DNA of 64,000 nucleotides from Leekyejoonella antrihumi (lineage in GTDB: Bacteria; Actinomycetota; Actinomycetes; Actinomycetales; Dermatophilaceae), in contig NZ_VCQV01000003.1 in NCBI RefSeq assembly GCF_007845645.1, forward strand, positions 62,001 to 126,000, in the 5' to 3' direction. The notes beneath the pieces are model-generated. The model had not been told where the DNA came from. It ran no database searches and was given only the letters and a program-made list of their open reading frames with translations. A program made the position numbers and the translations under genes. Shown one piece after another: positions 17,096-26,920 of the stretch (positions are counted from its first letter, which is position 1; the number at the start of each line of letters is the position of its first letter).

Positions 17096-18136
17096 TCATG
17101 AGGAGCCCTGTTCTTGTGGGCGGCGACCGGCCCGCCGGCTGCGTAGGACCAGGCGAGCGAACGAGCCGTAGACCCCACCACCCTTGCCTGATCGCACCAG
17201 TTCCAACTGGACGTTGAGGACCATCGCGCCGAGGATCGCCAGGCCCAGGACAAGCTGGTAGGCGAACGCGTTGATGCCGATGATGTTGAATCCGTCCTCG
17301 AGGACACCGAGCACGATCGCTCCGATGGCTGCGCCGATCATGGTGCCTCGGCCGCCCGTCAGGGCGGTGCCGCCGATGACGGCCGCAGCGACCCCGTAGA
17401 ACATCAGTACCAGGCCGTCGGTGCCAGGATTGAGGCTGCCGATGCGGTAGCCATCGAGCAGTCCCACGAACCCGCCGAGCAGCGAACACAGGACGAAGCA
17501 CCAGACCTTCACCGCGCCCACCTTGATGCCGGATTCTCCCGATGCGGTCTGATTGCCACCGACGGCCGTGATGTGCAGACCGAAGGTCGTGCGCCGGAAG
17601 ATGACGTATCCGAGGACGGCGATGGCCAGCGCCCAGAGGATCGAGGAGTAGGTCCAGCCGCCGAGCACGTTCGCAATCGTGCCGGCACCGGCCGGGTTGA
17701 TCTGAATCCCGTTGGAGGACAGCAGCACGATCCCCTGCAGCGCGAACACCGTACCCAAGGTCGTGATGAATGAGGGAACCCCGAGATGCACAGTGATCAG
17801 GCCGTTGATGCAGCCGATTGCCGCGCAGATGAGCAAGGTGACGATGGTTCCAGCGACCACTCCGAGTCCGGCGTCCTTCAGATAGACGACCAGGAATGGT
17901 GACAGCACATACACTTCGCCGACCGACAGGTCGATCTCACCGAGGGTGAGGACGAACACCTCGGCGATACCGACGATCATGATCGGCGCGACGTAGCTGG
18001 ACAGAGTGGACAGGTTCGAGACACTGCTGAACGCCGAGGAGTAGACGCCGAAGAAGATCGCCAGAGCGACGCCTATCAGCGCGATCACCAGCTCCTGGCC
18101 CTGCAGCAGCCGACTCTGCCAGAACTTCCCTCTCAC
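17096..18136 (-). CDS. Sugar ABC transporter permease (RbsC/AraH type)
   Basis: 346 residues with about ten hydrophobic helices. The family loop GEIDLSVGEVYVLSPF and later GTALTGGRGTMIGAAIGAIVLGVLEDGFNIIGI fit the branched BPD_transp_2 family for pentoses/hexoses. Lies 64 bp after the binding-protein gene and 58 bp before the ATPase gene. It forms the membrane channel for, by context, L-arabinose. Confidence 0.95.
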   Translation of the reverse strand: MRGKFWQSRLLQGQELVIALIGVALAIFFGVYSSAFSSVSNLSTLSSYVAPIMIVGIAEVFVLTLGEIDLSVGEVYVLSPFLVVYLKDAGLGVVAGTIVTLLICAAIGCINGLITVHLGVPSFITTLGTVFALQGIVLLSSNGIQINPAGAGTIANVLGGWTYSSILWALAIAVLGYVIFRRTTFGLHITAVGGNQTASGESGIKVGAVKVWCFVLCSLLGGFVGLLDGYRIGSLNPGTDGLVLMFYGVAAAVIGGTALTGGRGTMIGAAIGAIVLGVLEDGFNIIGINAFAYQLVLGLAILGAMVLNVQLELVRSGKGGGVYGSFARLVLRSRRAGRRPQEQGSS

Positions 18137-18200
18137 GAGGCGGACCCGCGGCGTCCGGTAGCCGGCGCGGGCCGACGCCGGTGAAATGGACTACTCATTG

Positions 18201-19334
18201 CTAGCTCGCCTGGATGCTCGAGGGAACCTTGAGGACCTTCTTCGCGCTGCCGGATCCCTCATAGCGATCCGTGCTGCTCAGATACGGGTCCACATTCGCC
18301 TTGGTGACGAACTTCAGCCCGGTGTTGGTCTCGACCGGAGCCACCAGCCCGCCCGACACCTGGTAGAGGAACAGCTGCAGGATCGGCAGGAAGCCCTGCA
18401 GGTAGGCCTGCTGGTCGATGGTGAAGTCGAGGCTGCCGTTCTTGACCTGTTGCAGGGTCGGTGTGCCGACGTCCCAGCCGGATCCCTTGACTCCTGTTGA
18501 CTTGAACTTCGCCACTGTCTTGGCGACGGCGATACCACTGCCGGCATCCACCGCATACAGGAACTTGGCGCTCTGGTGGCCCTGGAACCAGGACTCGACG
18601 GCGGACAACTCCTGTCCCTCGAGCGCGCCGGTGGTCACCTGGACGAAGTTGATCCCGGCCGGCTCCAGCACACTCTTGGCACCATCGGCCCGCGGCTGAA
18701 TGTTGCCAGTGCCCGGGGTCGCGATCATGCAGGCGACCGTGTCGCCCTTCTTCACCTGCTTCAGGATCCGCTGGCCCGCCTCCACCCCGGCCTGCTTCAA
18801 GTCCTGGCCGATGTAGGACATGACCGGGGTCACGCTGCCGGCCGGCGGGTTGGCGTTGTAGGAGATGACCGGTATGCCGGCCGACAAGGCTTTTTCCGTC
18901 GGAGTGGTAAATGCGGTCTTGTCAATGATCGGCACGCCGATGCCATCAGAGTTCGCCGTGATCGCACTGTTCATCGCGTTGACCATGTCGGACACGACCG
19001 AGTCGGTGGATCCCGTCCAGCTGTAGCTGCAGCCCAGGATGTCGCAGGCGTCCTGCGCGCCGTACCGAGTGGGTGTGAAGAACGAGTTGGTCGTGACGTG
19101 GTTGACCAGGGTGAACTTGTACTTCTTGTGTCCGGGGAAGGGTCCACCGCCGCTGGAGCCACCACTGGACCCGCCGCTGCTGCTGCCACTGCTTCCACTG
19201 CTACAGGCATCGAGCAACATGGTCAGTGCCGGCACACCAATCCCCAGCACTCCAGCATTGCGAATCATCCGCCGGCGCGACATGTCTCGCAGAACCGGAT
19301 CCAGCTGTCCGTCGCCTGCTGAGCTACTCACCAT
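18201..19334 (-). CDS. Sugar ABC transporter substrate-binding lipoprotein
   Basis: 377 residues. N-terminus holds a twin-arginine-like SRRRMIRNAG, a hydrophobic stretch GVLGIGVPALTMLLDAC and a lipobox Cys, followed by a Gly/Ser linker; so an exported lipoprotein, probably by Tat. The body is a periplasmic-binding type I fold: KFTLVNHVTTNSFF, VPIIDKTAFTTPTEKALSAGIPVISYN, DTVACMIATPGTGNIQPRADG. First gene of the arabinose operon; sugar identity is inferred from araBDA downstream. Confidence 0.94.
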   Translation of the reverse strand: MVSSSAGDGQLDPVLRDMSRRRMIRNAGVLGIGVPALTMLLDACSSGSSGSSSGGSSGGSSGGGPFPGHKKYKFTLVNHVTTNSFFTPTRYGAQDACDILGCSYSWTGSTDSVVSDMVNAMNSAITANSDGIGVPIIDKTAFTTPTEKALSAGIPVISYNANPPAGSVTPVMSYIGQDLKQAGVEAGQRILKQVKKGDTVACMIATPGTGNIQPRADGAKSVLEPAGINFVQVTTGALEGQELSAVESWFQGHQSAKFLYAVDAGSGIAVAKTVAKFKSTGVKGSGWDVGTPTLQQVKNGSLDFTIDQQAYLQGFLPILQLFLYQVSGGLVAPVETNTGLKFVTKANVDPYLSSTDRYEGSGSAKKVLKVPSSIQAS

Positions 19335-19412
19335 GGTCTGCTCCTTTGCATTCTGCCGACTCGCCGATATGCCGACAAATCGATGACTTCTCTACGTTGA
19401 GAATCCCCGGAT

Positions 19413-19420
19413 GAAACGTT
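19413..19420. promoter_or_regulatory. Possible second LacI-type half-symmetric site
   Basis: AAACGTTT, CG-centred palindrome in the leader of the ABC operon about 80 bp upstream of the binding-protein start; CG-centred sites are typical for LacI-family repressors. Weak by itself. Confidence 0.35.
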
Positions 19421-19580
19421 TAGCAAAGACAGCCGGGGAATGCAGTCTGTCTTCATTCACGGGCATGACTGATAAAGGGGTCGGTTGAATAACGTTGCCG
19501 ACCACAAACACGACGTCGACTGACTCGATACCTTCTCGGGTGCAGATCCTCGGTGCATCTGAACCCACGATACGACCAAA

Positions 19581-19594
19581 TGTGACCGGTCACA
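19581..19594. promoter_or_regulatory. Palindromic operator of the arabinose operon
   Basis: TGTGACCGGTCACA, perfect 14-bp palindrome with a CG centre, in the divergent promoter region 85 bp upstream of the LacI-type gene and about 250 bp from the binding-protein start. Best candidate operator for the neighbouring LacI regulator. The remaining intergenic DNA (19335-19678) shows no gene. Confidence 0.75.
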
Positions 19595-19678
19595 AGACTC
19601 TCCAGAAATCGACGGCTCGCGTAATCAAATCGTTATCTTCAGGTGGCATGTGACCCGGAACTCGCTATTGTGTGGGGC

Positions 19679-20728
19679 GTGACGATTCACGCCCATTCGC
19701 GAGATAGTGCAAGCATCCGTGATGTGGCCAAGCTGGCCAACGTGTCCCATCAGACGGTCTCGCGCGTCCTGAACGGGCATCCGAATGTGCGGCCGGCCAC
19801 CCGGCAGCGTGTGCTCGATGCTGTGGCCGAGCTGAGGTTCAGACCGAACAGGGCGGCCCGCATGCTCGCCACCAACCGCAGCTATACGGTCGGCGTGCTC
19901 ATGACCGCGAGCCACGCCTACTACGGGCCCAGCAGCGTCATGAGTGCCATCGAGGACGCGGCTCGAGACTCCGGGTATTCCGTCCTACTGGCCCGTCCCC
20001 GGGACACGGAGGTTGCCGAGTTCAGTGCTGCGGTCGACCATCTGATCCACGAAGGTGTCGAGGGAATCGTCGTGGTGGCGCCGCAAATTCGAGCCGCGGA
20101 GGCGATGATGACACTGCGCGAGCCGGTGCCGGTAGTCATGATTCAGTGCGAGGTCGCGGATCCCGGGCTCTCGGTCGACAACGAGGTCGGTGGAGAACTG
20201 GCCGCGCAGCACCTGTGGGAGCTTGGTCACCGCCGGATCGCCCTCGTCGCGGGACCCGCGGACTGGTCCGAGTCCGGCGCGCGGACGAGGGGGTTCGAGA
20301 GGTTCCTTGCCTCAGTGGGCGCGCAGCCGGTTGCCGCTGCGGGCGGCGACTGGTCCTCGATGTCGGGATACAACGCCTTCGGACACCTCGCCGATACCGC
20401 CTTCACCGGCGTCTTCTGCGCAAATGACCAGATGGCACTCGGTTTCATCCACGCCGCGTTCGACCACGGGATCAACGTCCCCACCGGCCTCTCGGTGGTC
20501 GGCTTCGATGACGTCCCGGAGGCCGCGCACTACCTGCCCCCGCTGACCACCATCCACCAGGACTTCGACGTGCTCGGGCGCCGTGCCGTCGACCGGCTGC
20601 TCTCCGCGATGCAGCAAGACGCCAATGCTGCCACGGATGAGGCCTTCTCGCTCCGCCCACAGCTCATCGTCCGCAAGTCGACCATCCCTCCCGTCCTAAA
20701 CCCACCGTCGGCACTCGGGTCGCCCTAG
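19679..20728 (+). CDS. LacI-family transcriptional regulator of the arabinose operon
   Basis: 349 residues from GTG 19679. Helix-turn-helix SIRDVAKLANVSHQTVSRVLNG with hinge RFRPNRAARMLATNRS; then a periplasmic-binding-like effector domain ending VVGFDDVPEAAHYLPPLTT. TATTGT lies 7 bp before the GTG, which fits a leaderless transcript; other in-frame GTGs are at 19643 and 19670. Divergent from the arabinose ABC operon, so it is the likely sugar-responsive repressor. Confidence 0.92.
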   Translation: MTIHAHSRDSASIRDVAKLANVSHQTVSRVLNGHPNVRPATRQRVLDAVAELRFRPNRAARMLATNRSYTVGVLMTASHAYYGPSSVMSAIEDAARDSGYSVLLARPRDTEVAEFSAAVDHLIHEGVEGIVVVAPQIRAAEAMMTLREPVPVVMIQCEVADPGLSVDNEVGGELAAQHLWELGHRRIALVAGPADWSESGARTRGFERFLASVGAQPVAAAGGDWSSMSGYNAFGHLADTAFTGVFCANDQMALGFIHAAFDHGINVPTGLSVVGFDDVPEAAHYLPPLTTIHQDFDVLGRRAVDRLLSAMQQDANAATDEAFSLRPQLIVRKSTIPPVLNPPSALGSP

Positions 20729-20783
20729 AGTCGTCGATGCCCGGCGCGCGCCGGCGCTCCTGCCTCATTCCCCTGGGAGACTC

Positions 20784-22130
20784 ATGACCGCCGGACTCTC
20801 GTCCCCGCTACTGACCAGCGCCACCCGTCGGGCCGGCCGACGGTTGATCCCGTTCCTCGGTCTGCTCTACCTGGTCAACTACCTCGACCGTTCCAACATG
20901 AGCTTTGCCGGACCCAACGGCATGAACGACGCGCTGCACCTGAGCTCAGCGGGCTTTGGCTTCGCTGCCGGCATCTTCTTCTTCGGCTACCTCCTGCTCG
21001 AGGTGCCCAGCAACATGATCCTGCACAAGGTCGGTGCCCGGCGGTGGATCGCACGCATCCTGGTGACCTGGGGGGTCGTTGCCGGTGCAGTGGCGTTCGT
21101 CAACACCGCTGGGATGCTGTACTTCCTGCGCTTCCTGCTCGGCATCGCCGAGGCTGGTTTCTTCCCCGGCATCATCCTCTATCTGACGTTCTGGTTCCCC
21201 CAGGAGCAGCGCGCGAAGGCAACAGCCTGGTTCATGGCAGCCGTGCCGTTGTCATCCGCCATCGGGTCACCGATGTCGGCGTTGCTCATCGAGCACGGCC
21301 ACGGCTGGTTCGGGCTGGACGGCTGGCGGGTGATGTTCCTGGTCGAGGCGATCCCGGCAGTGATCCTGGGTGGCGTCTGCTGGTTCTTCCTCGACGACCG
21401 ACCCGCCATGGCCAAGTGGATGCCGCAGCAGGAGCGCGATGCCCTGACCCAGGCCATCGCGACCGAGGATGCGGAGCGCAGCGACGCCTACCGGGTCGGC
21501 ATCCGGGAGTCGCTGGCCAGCGGACGCGTGTGGGCGCTGGCCGCCGTCTACTTCGGCATCGTCTACGGCCTGTATGCCGTGGGGTTCTTCCTACCGACGA
21601 TCATCAAGGGCTTCGAGTCGCAGTTCCAGGTGACCTACTCGGTCATGCAGCTCGGCCTGATCACCGCCATCCCGTTCGTCGTCGGCGCGATCGCGATGGT
21701 GCTGTGGGGTTATCACGGAGACCGCACCGGCGAACGCGTCTGGCACGTCGCAGGCCCCACCATCGTCGGTGGCCTCGCGATCCCGATCACCCTCTACCTC
21801 GGATCGCCGGTGGCCGCTATGGTGGCCGTGACGATCTGCACGGTCGGGATCATGTGTGCGCTGCCCACCTTCTGGGCACTGCCGACCAACTTCCTCGCGG
21901 GCGCCGCCGCCGCCAGCGGCATCGCGCTCATCAACGCCATCGGCAACACCGCCGGCTTCCTCGGCCCCTACATCACCGGCTGGCTGGCCGATCTCACCGG
22001 CAGTGAGAAGGCCGGCCTGTGGGCCGTCGGGTTCGCCATGGTGGCAGCCGGCGTGATCGCGGTGGCTCTCAAGGCCGCTCCCGCCACCCCACATTCGTCG
22101 AAGTTGGCAGAATCTGACGCAATAGCGTGA
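20784..22130 (+). CDS. MFS transporter, anion:cation symporter (ACS) type
   Basis: 448 residues, 12 predicted helices. N-terminal signature LLYLVNYLDRSNMSFAGPNGMNDALHLSSAGFGFAAG fragment is typical of the ACS/tartrate-phthalate transporter family, as is RFLLGIAEAGFFPGIILYLTFWFP. Members move organic anions such as tartrate, glucarate or aromatic acids. 55 bp after the LacI gene; co-regulation is possible but the substrate is unlikely to be arabinose. Ends on a hairpin that overlaps its last codons. Confidence 0.9.
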   Translation: MTAGLSSPLLTSATRRAGRRLIPFLGLLYLVNYLDRSNMSFAGPNGMNDALHLSSAGFGFAAGIFFFGYLLLEVPSNMILHKVGARRWIARILVTWGVVAGAVAFVNTAGMLYFLRFLLGIAEAGFFPGIILYLTFWFPQEQRAKATAWFMAAVPLSSAIGSPMSALLIEHGHGWFGLDGWRVMFLVEAIPAVILGGVCWFFLDDRPAMAKWMPQQERDALTQAIATEDAERSDAYRVGIRESLASGRVWALAAVYFGIVYGLYAVGFFLPTIIKGFESQFQVTYSVMQLGLITAIPFVVGAIAMVLWGYHGDRTGERVWHVAGPTIVGGLAIPITLYLGSPVAAMVAVTICTVGIMCALPTFWALPTNFLAGAAAASGIALINAIGNTAGFLGPYITGWLADLTGSEKAGLWAVGFAMVAAGVIAVALKAAPATPHSSKLAESDAIA

Positions 22131-22142
22131 GAATCTGCCAAC
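22103..22142. terminator. 18-bp stem hairpin overlapping the MFS stop
   Basis: GTTGGCAGAATCTGACGC (22103-22120) and GCGTGAGAATCTGCCAAC (22125-22142) form an inverted repeat with two mismatches. The stop codon (22128-22130) lies in the right arm, so the hairpin encodes the last residues. Likely terminator, related to 7896-7931. Confidence 0.7.
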
Positions 22143-22243
22143 ACCGGCCGGCCATCCACGGCGCGCCCCGAAGAAAAGCTGCCTGAACGCCGCATCCGGT
22201 CCGGGTCGACGTGGCACAGTGAGGTGTCGAACGAGGGGGCTGG

Positions 22244-25200
22244 ATGCGACAGGCGCTGCGATATCGCTGGATGCAGGGCGTCAGTATCGCCGTCCTCGCC
22301 GCGTTGGTGACCACCTGCGCGGTCTTTGCCCCGCTGTATGACCGAGCGCTGCAGCAGTCGATGGTGCGCACCCAGCTCGCCCACGCCCCGGTCGATGTCA
22401 GCGGCATTCGTCTCGTGTCGCTGACTCCGGATGTCACCGGTGCGCAGCCGCTGAACGGCCAGGACCTGGCCGCGCTCGTCCCGCCCAGCGTGCAGCGGTT
22501 CATGCAGCCGGCCGTGACCAGCTCGACTCTGGAGGTGGGCACCCGGCCGTTCAATGTGGCCGCCAAGTCAGGCTCTCTGGTCAGCCGATCGGGTGCATGC
22601 CGTCACCTGACCTTCGTCCACGGACGGTGCCCCACGGCCCAGTTCGACATCGCGATCAGCACCGCCGACCAGCACAACTACGGCTGGCACGTCGGCTCCT
22701 CCATCCCGATCACCGAGCTCGTCACCAACGTCCTCCCGAGCAAGTCCGCCCACGCGACACTGCACGTCGTGGGTGTCTACTCCGCGCATCCGGGCAACTA
22801 CTGGTTCAAGGCGACACCCACGGGGCAGTCGGGTCTGACCGACCCGGTGACCAGTCACGCCGGTCACGACTGGTGGATCACCCCGGCCTCCACGATGTTG
22901 GCGGCACCGTGGGCGGCGCCGGTCAACGAGGCCGATCTGGTCATGCGGACCGACCGGGTGGATCTCGACCGGCTGCTGGCACTGCGGGCCCCGATGCAGA
23001 AGTTCCTCGCCTCGCCGGTGCCGGTGATCGGCAACGGCACCGGCCAGTCATCCGCGTATGCCTCGTCCGGCATCGTCGACCTGGCGAATGCCGCGGCGCA
23101 CGGACGCGACCAGGCGAACATCCTCGTGCCGCTCTTCATGGTCCAGCTCGCCCTGCTGATCGCCCTGACGCTGTGGCTGGTGCTGCGCGCCGCGATCGAC
23201 CAGCGTCGCCCCGAGGTCGCCCTCGCGCGACTGCGCGGGCGCAGCTCCGCGGGCGCCCGCGGCATGCTGCTCGCCGAACTGCTGCCACTGATCGTGGTGG
23301 GTCTGGTCGGCGGCGTCGCTGCGGCATTCGCGCTGTCGTGTGCCGCACGGCACACCTGGCTGGTCGCCGGTGCCCCGTTCGAGGTTCGCCCCCCGGTGCT
23401 CTACACGGCACTGGCCGCGGTCGTCGGGCTGATCGGGATGGTCCTGGTCGCCGCGCAGGCCACGGCGACCGCCGCTCCTGCAGAGCTGCTGCGCCGAGTG
23501 GTGCCTCGGCGGCGTGGTTGGGCGATGAGCGTCGGAGACCTGCTGGTGGTTGTCGTCAGCGGCGCGGCATTCATCGCGTTCGCGACGGGATCGCTCAGTG
23601 GTCCGGTCGGCACTGCCGCGCCGACGCTGCTCGCCCTGGCGGTCGGCCTGCTGCTGGCACATGCCCTCGGCCCGGTCACCGCCCTTGTCGGGCGCGCGAT
23701 GATGCGCCGCGGTCGGGCTACCGGCGGTCTGGCCATGCTGCAGATCGCGCGCCGGCCGGGAGTCCGCAAGATCATCGCCACAGTCACCGTGGCCACCGCG
23801 CTGCTGACCTTCTCCTACGACGCGCTCGCTGTCGGCATAGGCAATCGGACCGCCCGGGCGCAGGCAGAGACCGGTGCCGCCCTCGTCGCCACGGTGGGCG
23901 GGACCGATGTCGCCGCCACCCGCGCCGCTCTGCACGACGTCGACCCGAGCGGCCGTGAGGTAACTCCGGTCGTCCAGCTGACCGCACCCGGCGAACAGGG
24001 CACCACCACGCTGGCGGTGGTGCCAAGCCAGTTCGCCCGCATCGCCGACTTCCCCGGGCTCGACCCGGCGCAGCTGCCGTGGACGAGACTTGCCGCGCCG
24101 AAGACACCGCCGATCCGGCTGCACGGCACGCAGCTGACGCTGCAGCTGGCGTCGGCCAAACTGCAGGCCACCGGGCCGGAGCCCATCCCGGGCGCCGGCC
24201 TCACCCCGGGTCAGCTGCAGGCCGTGCTCGTCAACAGCGAAAGTCTGCGGACCGTGGTGACGCTCGGTGAGCTGCCGATCGCCGGGTCGAGCCGGCACTC
24301 GCTCAGTGTCTCCATCCCGTGCGCCAAAGGCTGTCTGCTGACCGGTTTTCAGGAGTATGCAGGCGGTATCCACCCACCGTTCACCACCTCGGCCACCCTG
24401 GCCGACGCCTCCGTGTCCGGGCATCCGGTCGATCTCGGGAGCGCCGGCGCCTGGCGCAGCATCACCGCCGCCGGCGACGGCTCCATGACCACGCAGGGTG
24501 CGAACGGCAGCCTCGGCATGGACCTGAGTCAGTCGGGAACCAGCGCCGTGGCCATCGAGCACGCGTCGGTCCCAGCCCGGATACCCGCCCTGGTCTCCGG
24601 CCCGCTGCCGGCGGGTTCGCAGGGAAACCAGTTCCAGGCTCAGGGGCTGGACGGCATCCTGCGCGACGTGACCAAGGTAGGCACGCTCGCCTATGTCCCT
24701 GGGAGCGATCCCGACACCACCCTGGTCAATCTGGACGTGCTGCAACGGGACGGCGCGGCACCGACGAGCACCGCACTCGTGCAGATCTTCTTCGCTCGCA
24801 ACGATCCTGCGCTGCTCGCCAAGGTCTCCACGGCCCTCAAGGCCCACGGGCAGGGCATCATCTCGACCATCAGCGCCGCCCAGGCCCGAGGCGTCTTCGA
24901 CCGGTCGGCTGCGACGTGGGCGCTGCAGCTCGGGGTGGTCGTCGGTGCGACGGCGGCGCTGCTCGCGGCGCTCGTCCTGCTGATTGCCGTGGCAACCTCC
25001 TGGCGCCTGCGTTCGAGGGACTATGCGGCACTGAGGATGGCGGGGCTGCGGCGCCGCCAGCTCGCGCTGATCTCGGTGGGCGAGCAGTTGCCCGTGGTGA
25101 TCATAAGTGTGCTTCTCGGCGTCGCCTGTGGTGTGATCGGAGCGCACTTCGCGATGCCGCACGTGCCGTTGTTCGCCACCCCACCGGCCATTCCGGTGAT

Positions 25201-25336
25201 CAACTTGTCGATCTCCTGGCCGGCGGTCGGGCTGGCCGGTATCGGTGCGCTCATCGTCGTTGGCGTGGTCGCCTGGCTCAGTGGACGCTGGGTGGCCGGC
25301 CGCGCGCATCTCGACAGTCTGCGCGAGACACTGTGA
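22244..25336 (+). CDS. FtsX-like ABC transporter permease, large
   Basis: 1030 residues. One N-terminal helix (GVSIAVLAALVTTCAVFAPLY), a large extracytoplasmic domain, a first FtsX module with about four helices near 300-500 (LFMVQLALLIALTLWLVLRAA, LLPLIVVGLVGGVAAAFAL), a second extracytoplasmic domain, and a C-terminal FtsX module (LGVVVGATAALLAALVLLIAV and two more helices). This layout is that of MacB/LolC-like mechanotransmission permeases, which do not carry substrates through a pore. Followed directly by two ABC ATPase genes. Confidence 0.9.
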   Translation: MRQALRYRWMQGVSIAVLAALVTTCAVFAPLYDRALQQSMVRTQLAHAPVDVSGIRLVSLTPDVTGAQPLNGQDLAALVPPSVQRFMQPAVTSSTLEVGTRPFNVAAKSGSLVSRSGACRHLTFVHGRCPTAQFDIAISTADQHNYGWHVGSSIPITELVTNVLPSKSAHATLHVVGVYSAHPGNYWFKATPTGQSGLTDPVTSHAGHDWWITPASTMLAAPWAAPVNEADLVMRTDRVDLDRLLALRAPMQKFLASPVPVIGNGTGQSSAYASSGIVDLANAAAHGRDQANILVPLFMVQLALLIALTLWLVLRAAIDQRRPEVALARLRGRSSAGARGMLLAELLPLIVVGLVGGVAAAFALSCAARHTWLVAGAPFEVRPPVLYTALAAVVGLIGMVLVAAQATATAAPAELLRRVVPRRRGWAMSVGDLLVVVVSGAAFIAFATGSLSGPVGTAAPTLLALAVGLLLAHALGPVTALVGRAMMRRGRATGGLAMLQIARRPGVRKIIATVTVATALLTFSYDALAVGIGNRTARAQAETGAALVATVGGTDVAATRAALHDVDPSGREVTPVVQLTAPGEQGTTTLAVVPSQFARIADFPGLDPAQLPWTRLAAPKTPPIRLHGTQLTLQLASAKLQATGPEPIPGAGLTPGQLQAVLVNSESLRTVVTLGELPIAGSSRHSLSVSIPCAKGCLLTGFQEYAGGIHPPFTTSATLADASVSGHPVDLGSAGAWRSITAAGDGSMTTQGANGSLGMDLSQSGTSAVAIEHASVPARIPALVSGPLPAGSQGNQFQAQGLDGILRDVTKVGTLAYVPGSDPDTTLVNLDVLQRDGAAPTSTALVQIFFARNDPALLAKVSTALKAHGQGIISTISAAQARGVFDRSAATWALQLGVVVGATAALLAALVLLIAVATSWRLRSRDYAALRMAGLRRRQLALISVGEQLPVVIISVLLGVACGVIGAHFAMPHVPLFATPPAIPVINLSISWPAVGLAGIGALIVVGVVAWLSGRWVAGRAHLDSLRETL

Positions 25337-25358
25337 CCGAGCTGCAGGGAGGAATGCC

Positions 25359-26222
25359 GTGAGCGGAGCTGCAATCTCCACCCGGGGACTGGTGCACATC
25401 TACCGATCCGAGGGGCACGACGTGGCGGCGCTGTCCGGCGTCGACCTGTCCGTGCGGTCGGGGGAGATGATCGGGCTGCTCGGGCCATCCGGTGCCGGCA
25501 AGTCGACTCTGCTGACGCTGCTCGGCGGACTCTTCCGACCCAGCGCGGGCAAGATCTACATCGGCGACCACGAGCTGACCGCACTCACCGTCAAGGAGCT
25601 GGATCGTCTGCGGGCCCGGGAGGTCTCATTGATGCTGCAGGGTGCGTCACGCAATCTGCTGCCCTACCTCACGCCGCGTCAGAACGTCGAGTTCGCACAA
25701 CGCGCCGCCCGGCGAGACTCGGCAGACCTTCCCGACGTCGGTGAGGTGCTCGACCGGGTCGGGCTGTCGGAGTATGCCGATCACCACCTGAGCGGGCTCA
25801 CTCCCGGCCACCTGCAGCTGGCGGCCGTAGCGGTCGCGATCGCCACGGATCCCGGGGTGGTGCTGGCGGATGAGCCCACCAGCCAGCTCGACCACGAGGC
25901 TCGCGACACCGTGCTCAAGGTGCTCGCCGACATCAGCGCCCAGCAGGGCACGACGGTGGTGCTGGTGACTCACGATCCACAGGTCGCCGCGGTGATGCCG
26001 CGCACCATCACGATCCGCGATGGCCGCATCGGCGGCGAGGGCCGTGCGGGCGAGGAGTATGCAGTGGTCACGGCCGACGGGTTCGTGCACCTGCCCGACC
26101 ATGCGCTTGCCGCACTCCCACCCGGGACCCTGGTGCGCGTGCACGACCAGGACGGGATCTACCAGTTGATCCCGGAGCACGAGGCCGGCGGTACGCCCGG
26201 CGCGACGAAGGAGGGGTCATGA
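25359..26222 (+). CDS. ABC transporter ATP-binding protein (MacB/LolD type)
   Basis: 287 residues from GTG 25359 (AGGGAGG upstream). Walker [27 protein letters not shown] in place of the canonical LSGGQ signature, Walker B VVLADEPTSQLD, switch His VTHDP. The degenerate signature (LSGLTPGHLQ) suggests a poor hydrolysis site, so it may act as the weak half of a heterodimer with the following ATPase, which has a canonical LSGGQQQR. Confidence 0.9.
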   Translation: MSGAAISTRGLVHIYRSEGHDVAALSGVDLSVRSGEMIGLLGPSGAGKSTLLTLLGGLFRPSAGKIYIGDHELTALTVKELDRLRAREVSLMLQGASRNLLPYLTPRQNVEFAQRAARRDSADLPDVGEVLDRVGLSEYADHHLSGLTPGHLQLAAVAVAIATDPGVVLADEPTSQLDHEARDTVLKVLADISAQQGTTVVLVTHDPQVAAVMPRTITIRDGRIGGEGRAGEEYAVVTADGFVHLPDHALAALPPGTLVRVHDQDGIYQLIPEHEAGGTPGATKEGS

Positions 26223-26920
26223 CCGTCGACCAGGTGCAGCCTCGCGGCACGAGCACGCTGTGCGCCGAAGGGGTGCGGGTTGCCTATGGGCCGGTCGTTG
26301 CACTCCGTGACGTTTCGCTGACAGTGCATCCAGGTGAGTTCCTCGCCGTAACAGGGCCTTCCGGGGCCGGCAAGTCGTCGCTGCTCTGGGCTCTCGGCGG
26401 TGCGCTGCGCCCGCAAGCCGGCGTGGTCACCTACGGCGACGAGGCGATCGGGGACCGCGAAGGTGCCAGCCGCGCCGGGATCGTGCTGGTACCGCAGGGA
26501 AATGGCCTGGCGACGACGCTCACGGCCATGGAGAATGCGCTGGTCCCCCTCCTGGTGGCAGGGGTCGATCCGAATGAAGCACACGACCGGGTGCAGGCAG
26601 CGCTCACCGCTGTCGGACTCGAGGACTCCGGCAACCACCTGATCGAGGAACTCTCCGGCGGTCAGCAGCAACGGGTCGCCGTGGCGCGAGCCCTCGCTAC
26701 TCGCGGCGACATCATCCTGGCGGACGAGCCCACCAGCGACCTGGACTCGGTGAATCGCGAGCGCGTCATGACCCTGCTGCGGGAGGAGTCCGCCGCCGGA
26801 GCACTGGTGATCATGGCGACCCATGACCCGGAGGCTGCGGCCCAGACCGATGCGGAGCTTGCGCTCGACGAGGGGGCCATGTCCTGGAAGAGGCCACAGC
26901 CACACCGCTCACCGGACTAG
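26219..26920 (+). CDS. ABC transporter ATP-binding protein (MacB/LolD type)
   Basis: 233 residues, ATGA overlap with the previous gene. Walker [10 protein letters not shown], signature [16 protein letters not shown], Walker [18 protein letters not shown], switch His ATHDP. Canonical partner of the degenerate ATPase upstream; both serve the FtsX-like permease. Its stop overlaps the stop of the convergent arsenite exporter gene. Confidence 0.92.
   Translation: MTVDQVQPRGTSTLCAEGVRVAYGPVVALRDVSLTVHPGEFLAVTGPSGAGKSSLLWALGGALRPQAGVVTYGDEAIGDREGASRAGIVLVPQGNGLATTLTAMENALVPLLVAGVDPNEAHDRVQAALTAVGLEDSGNHLIEELSGGQQQRVAVARALATRGDIILADEPTSDLDSVNRERVMTLLREESAAGALVIMATHDPEAAAQTDAELALDEGAMSWKRPQPHRSPD

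Noticed and set aside
23048-25399. 783-codon minus-strand frame over the FtsX-like permease
   Set aside because: Composition-driven antisense frame; the plus frame has membrane helices in the FtsX arrangement and sits in an ABC operon.
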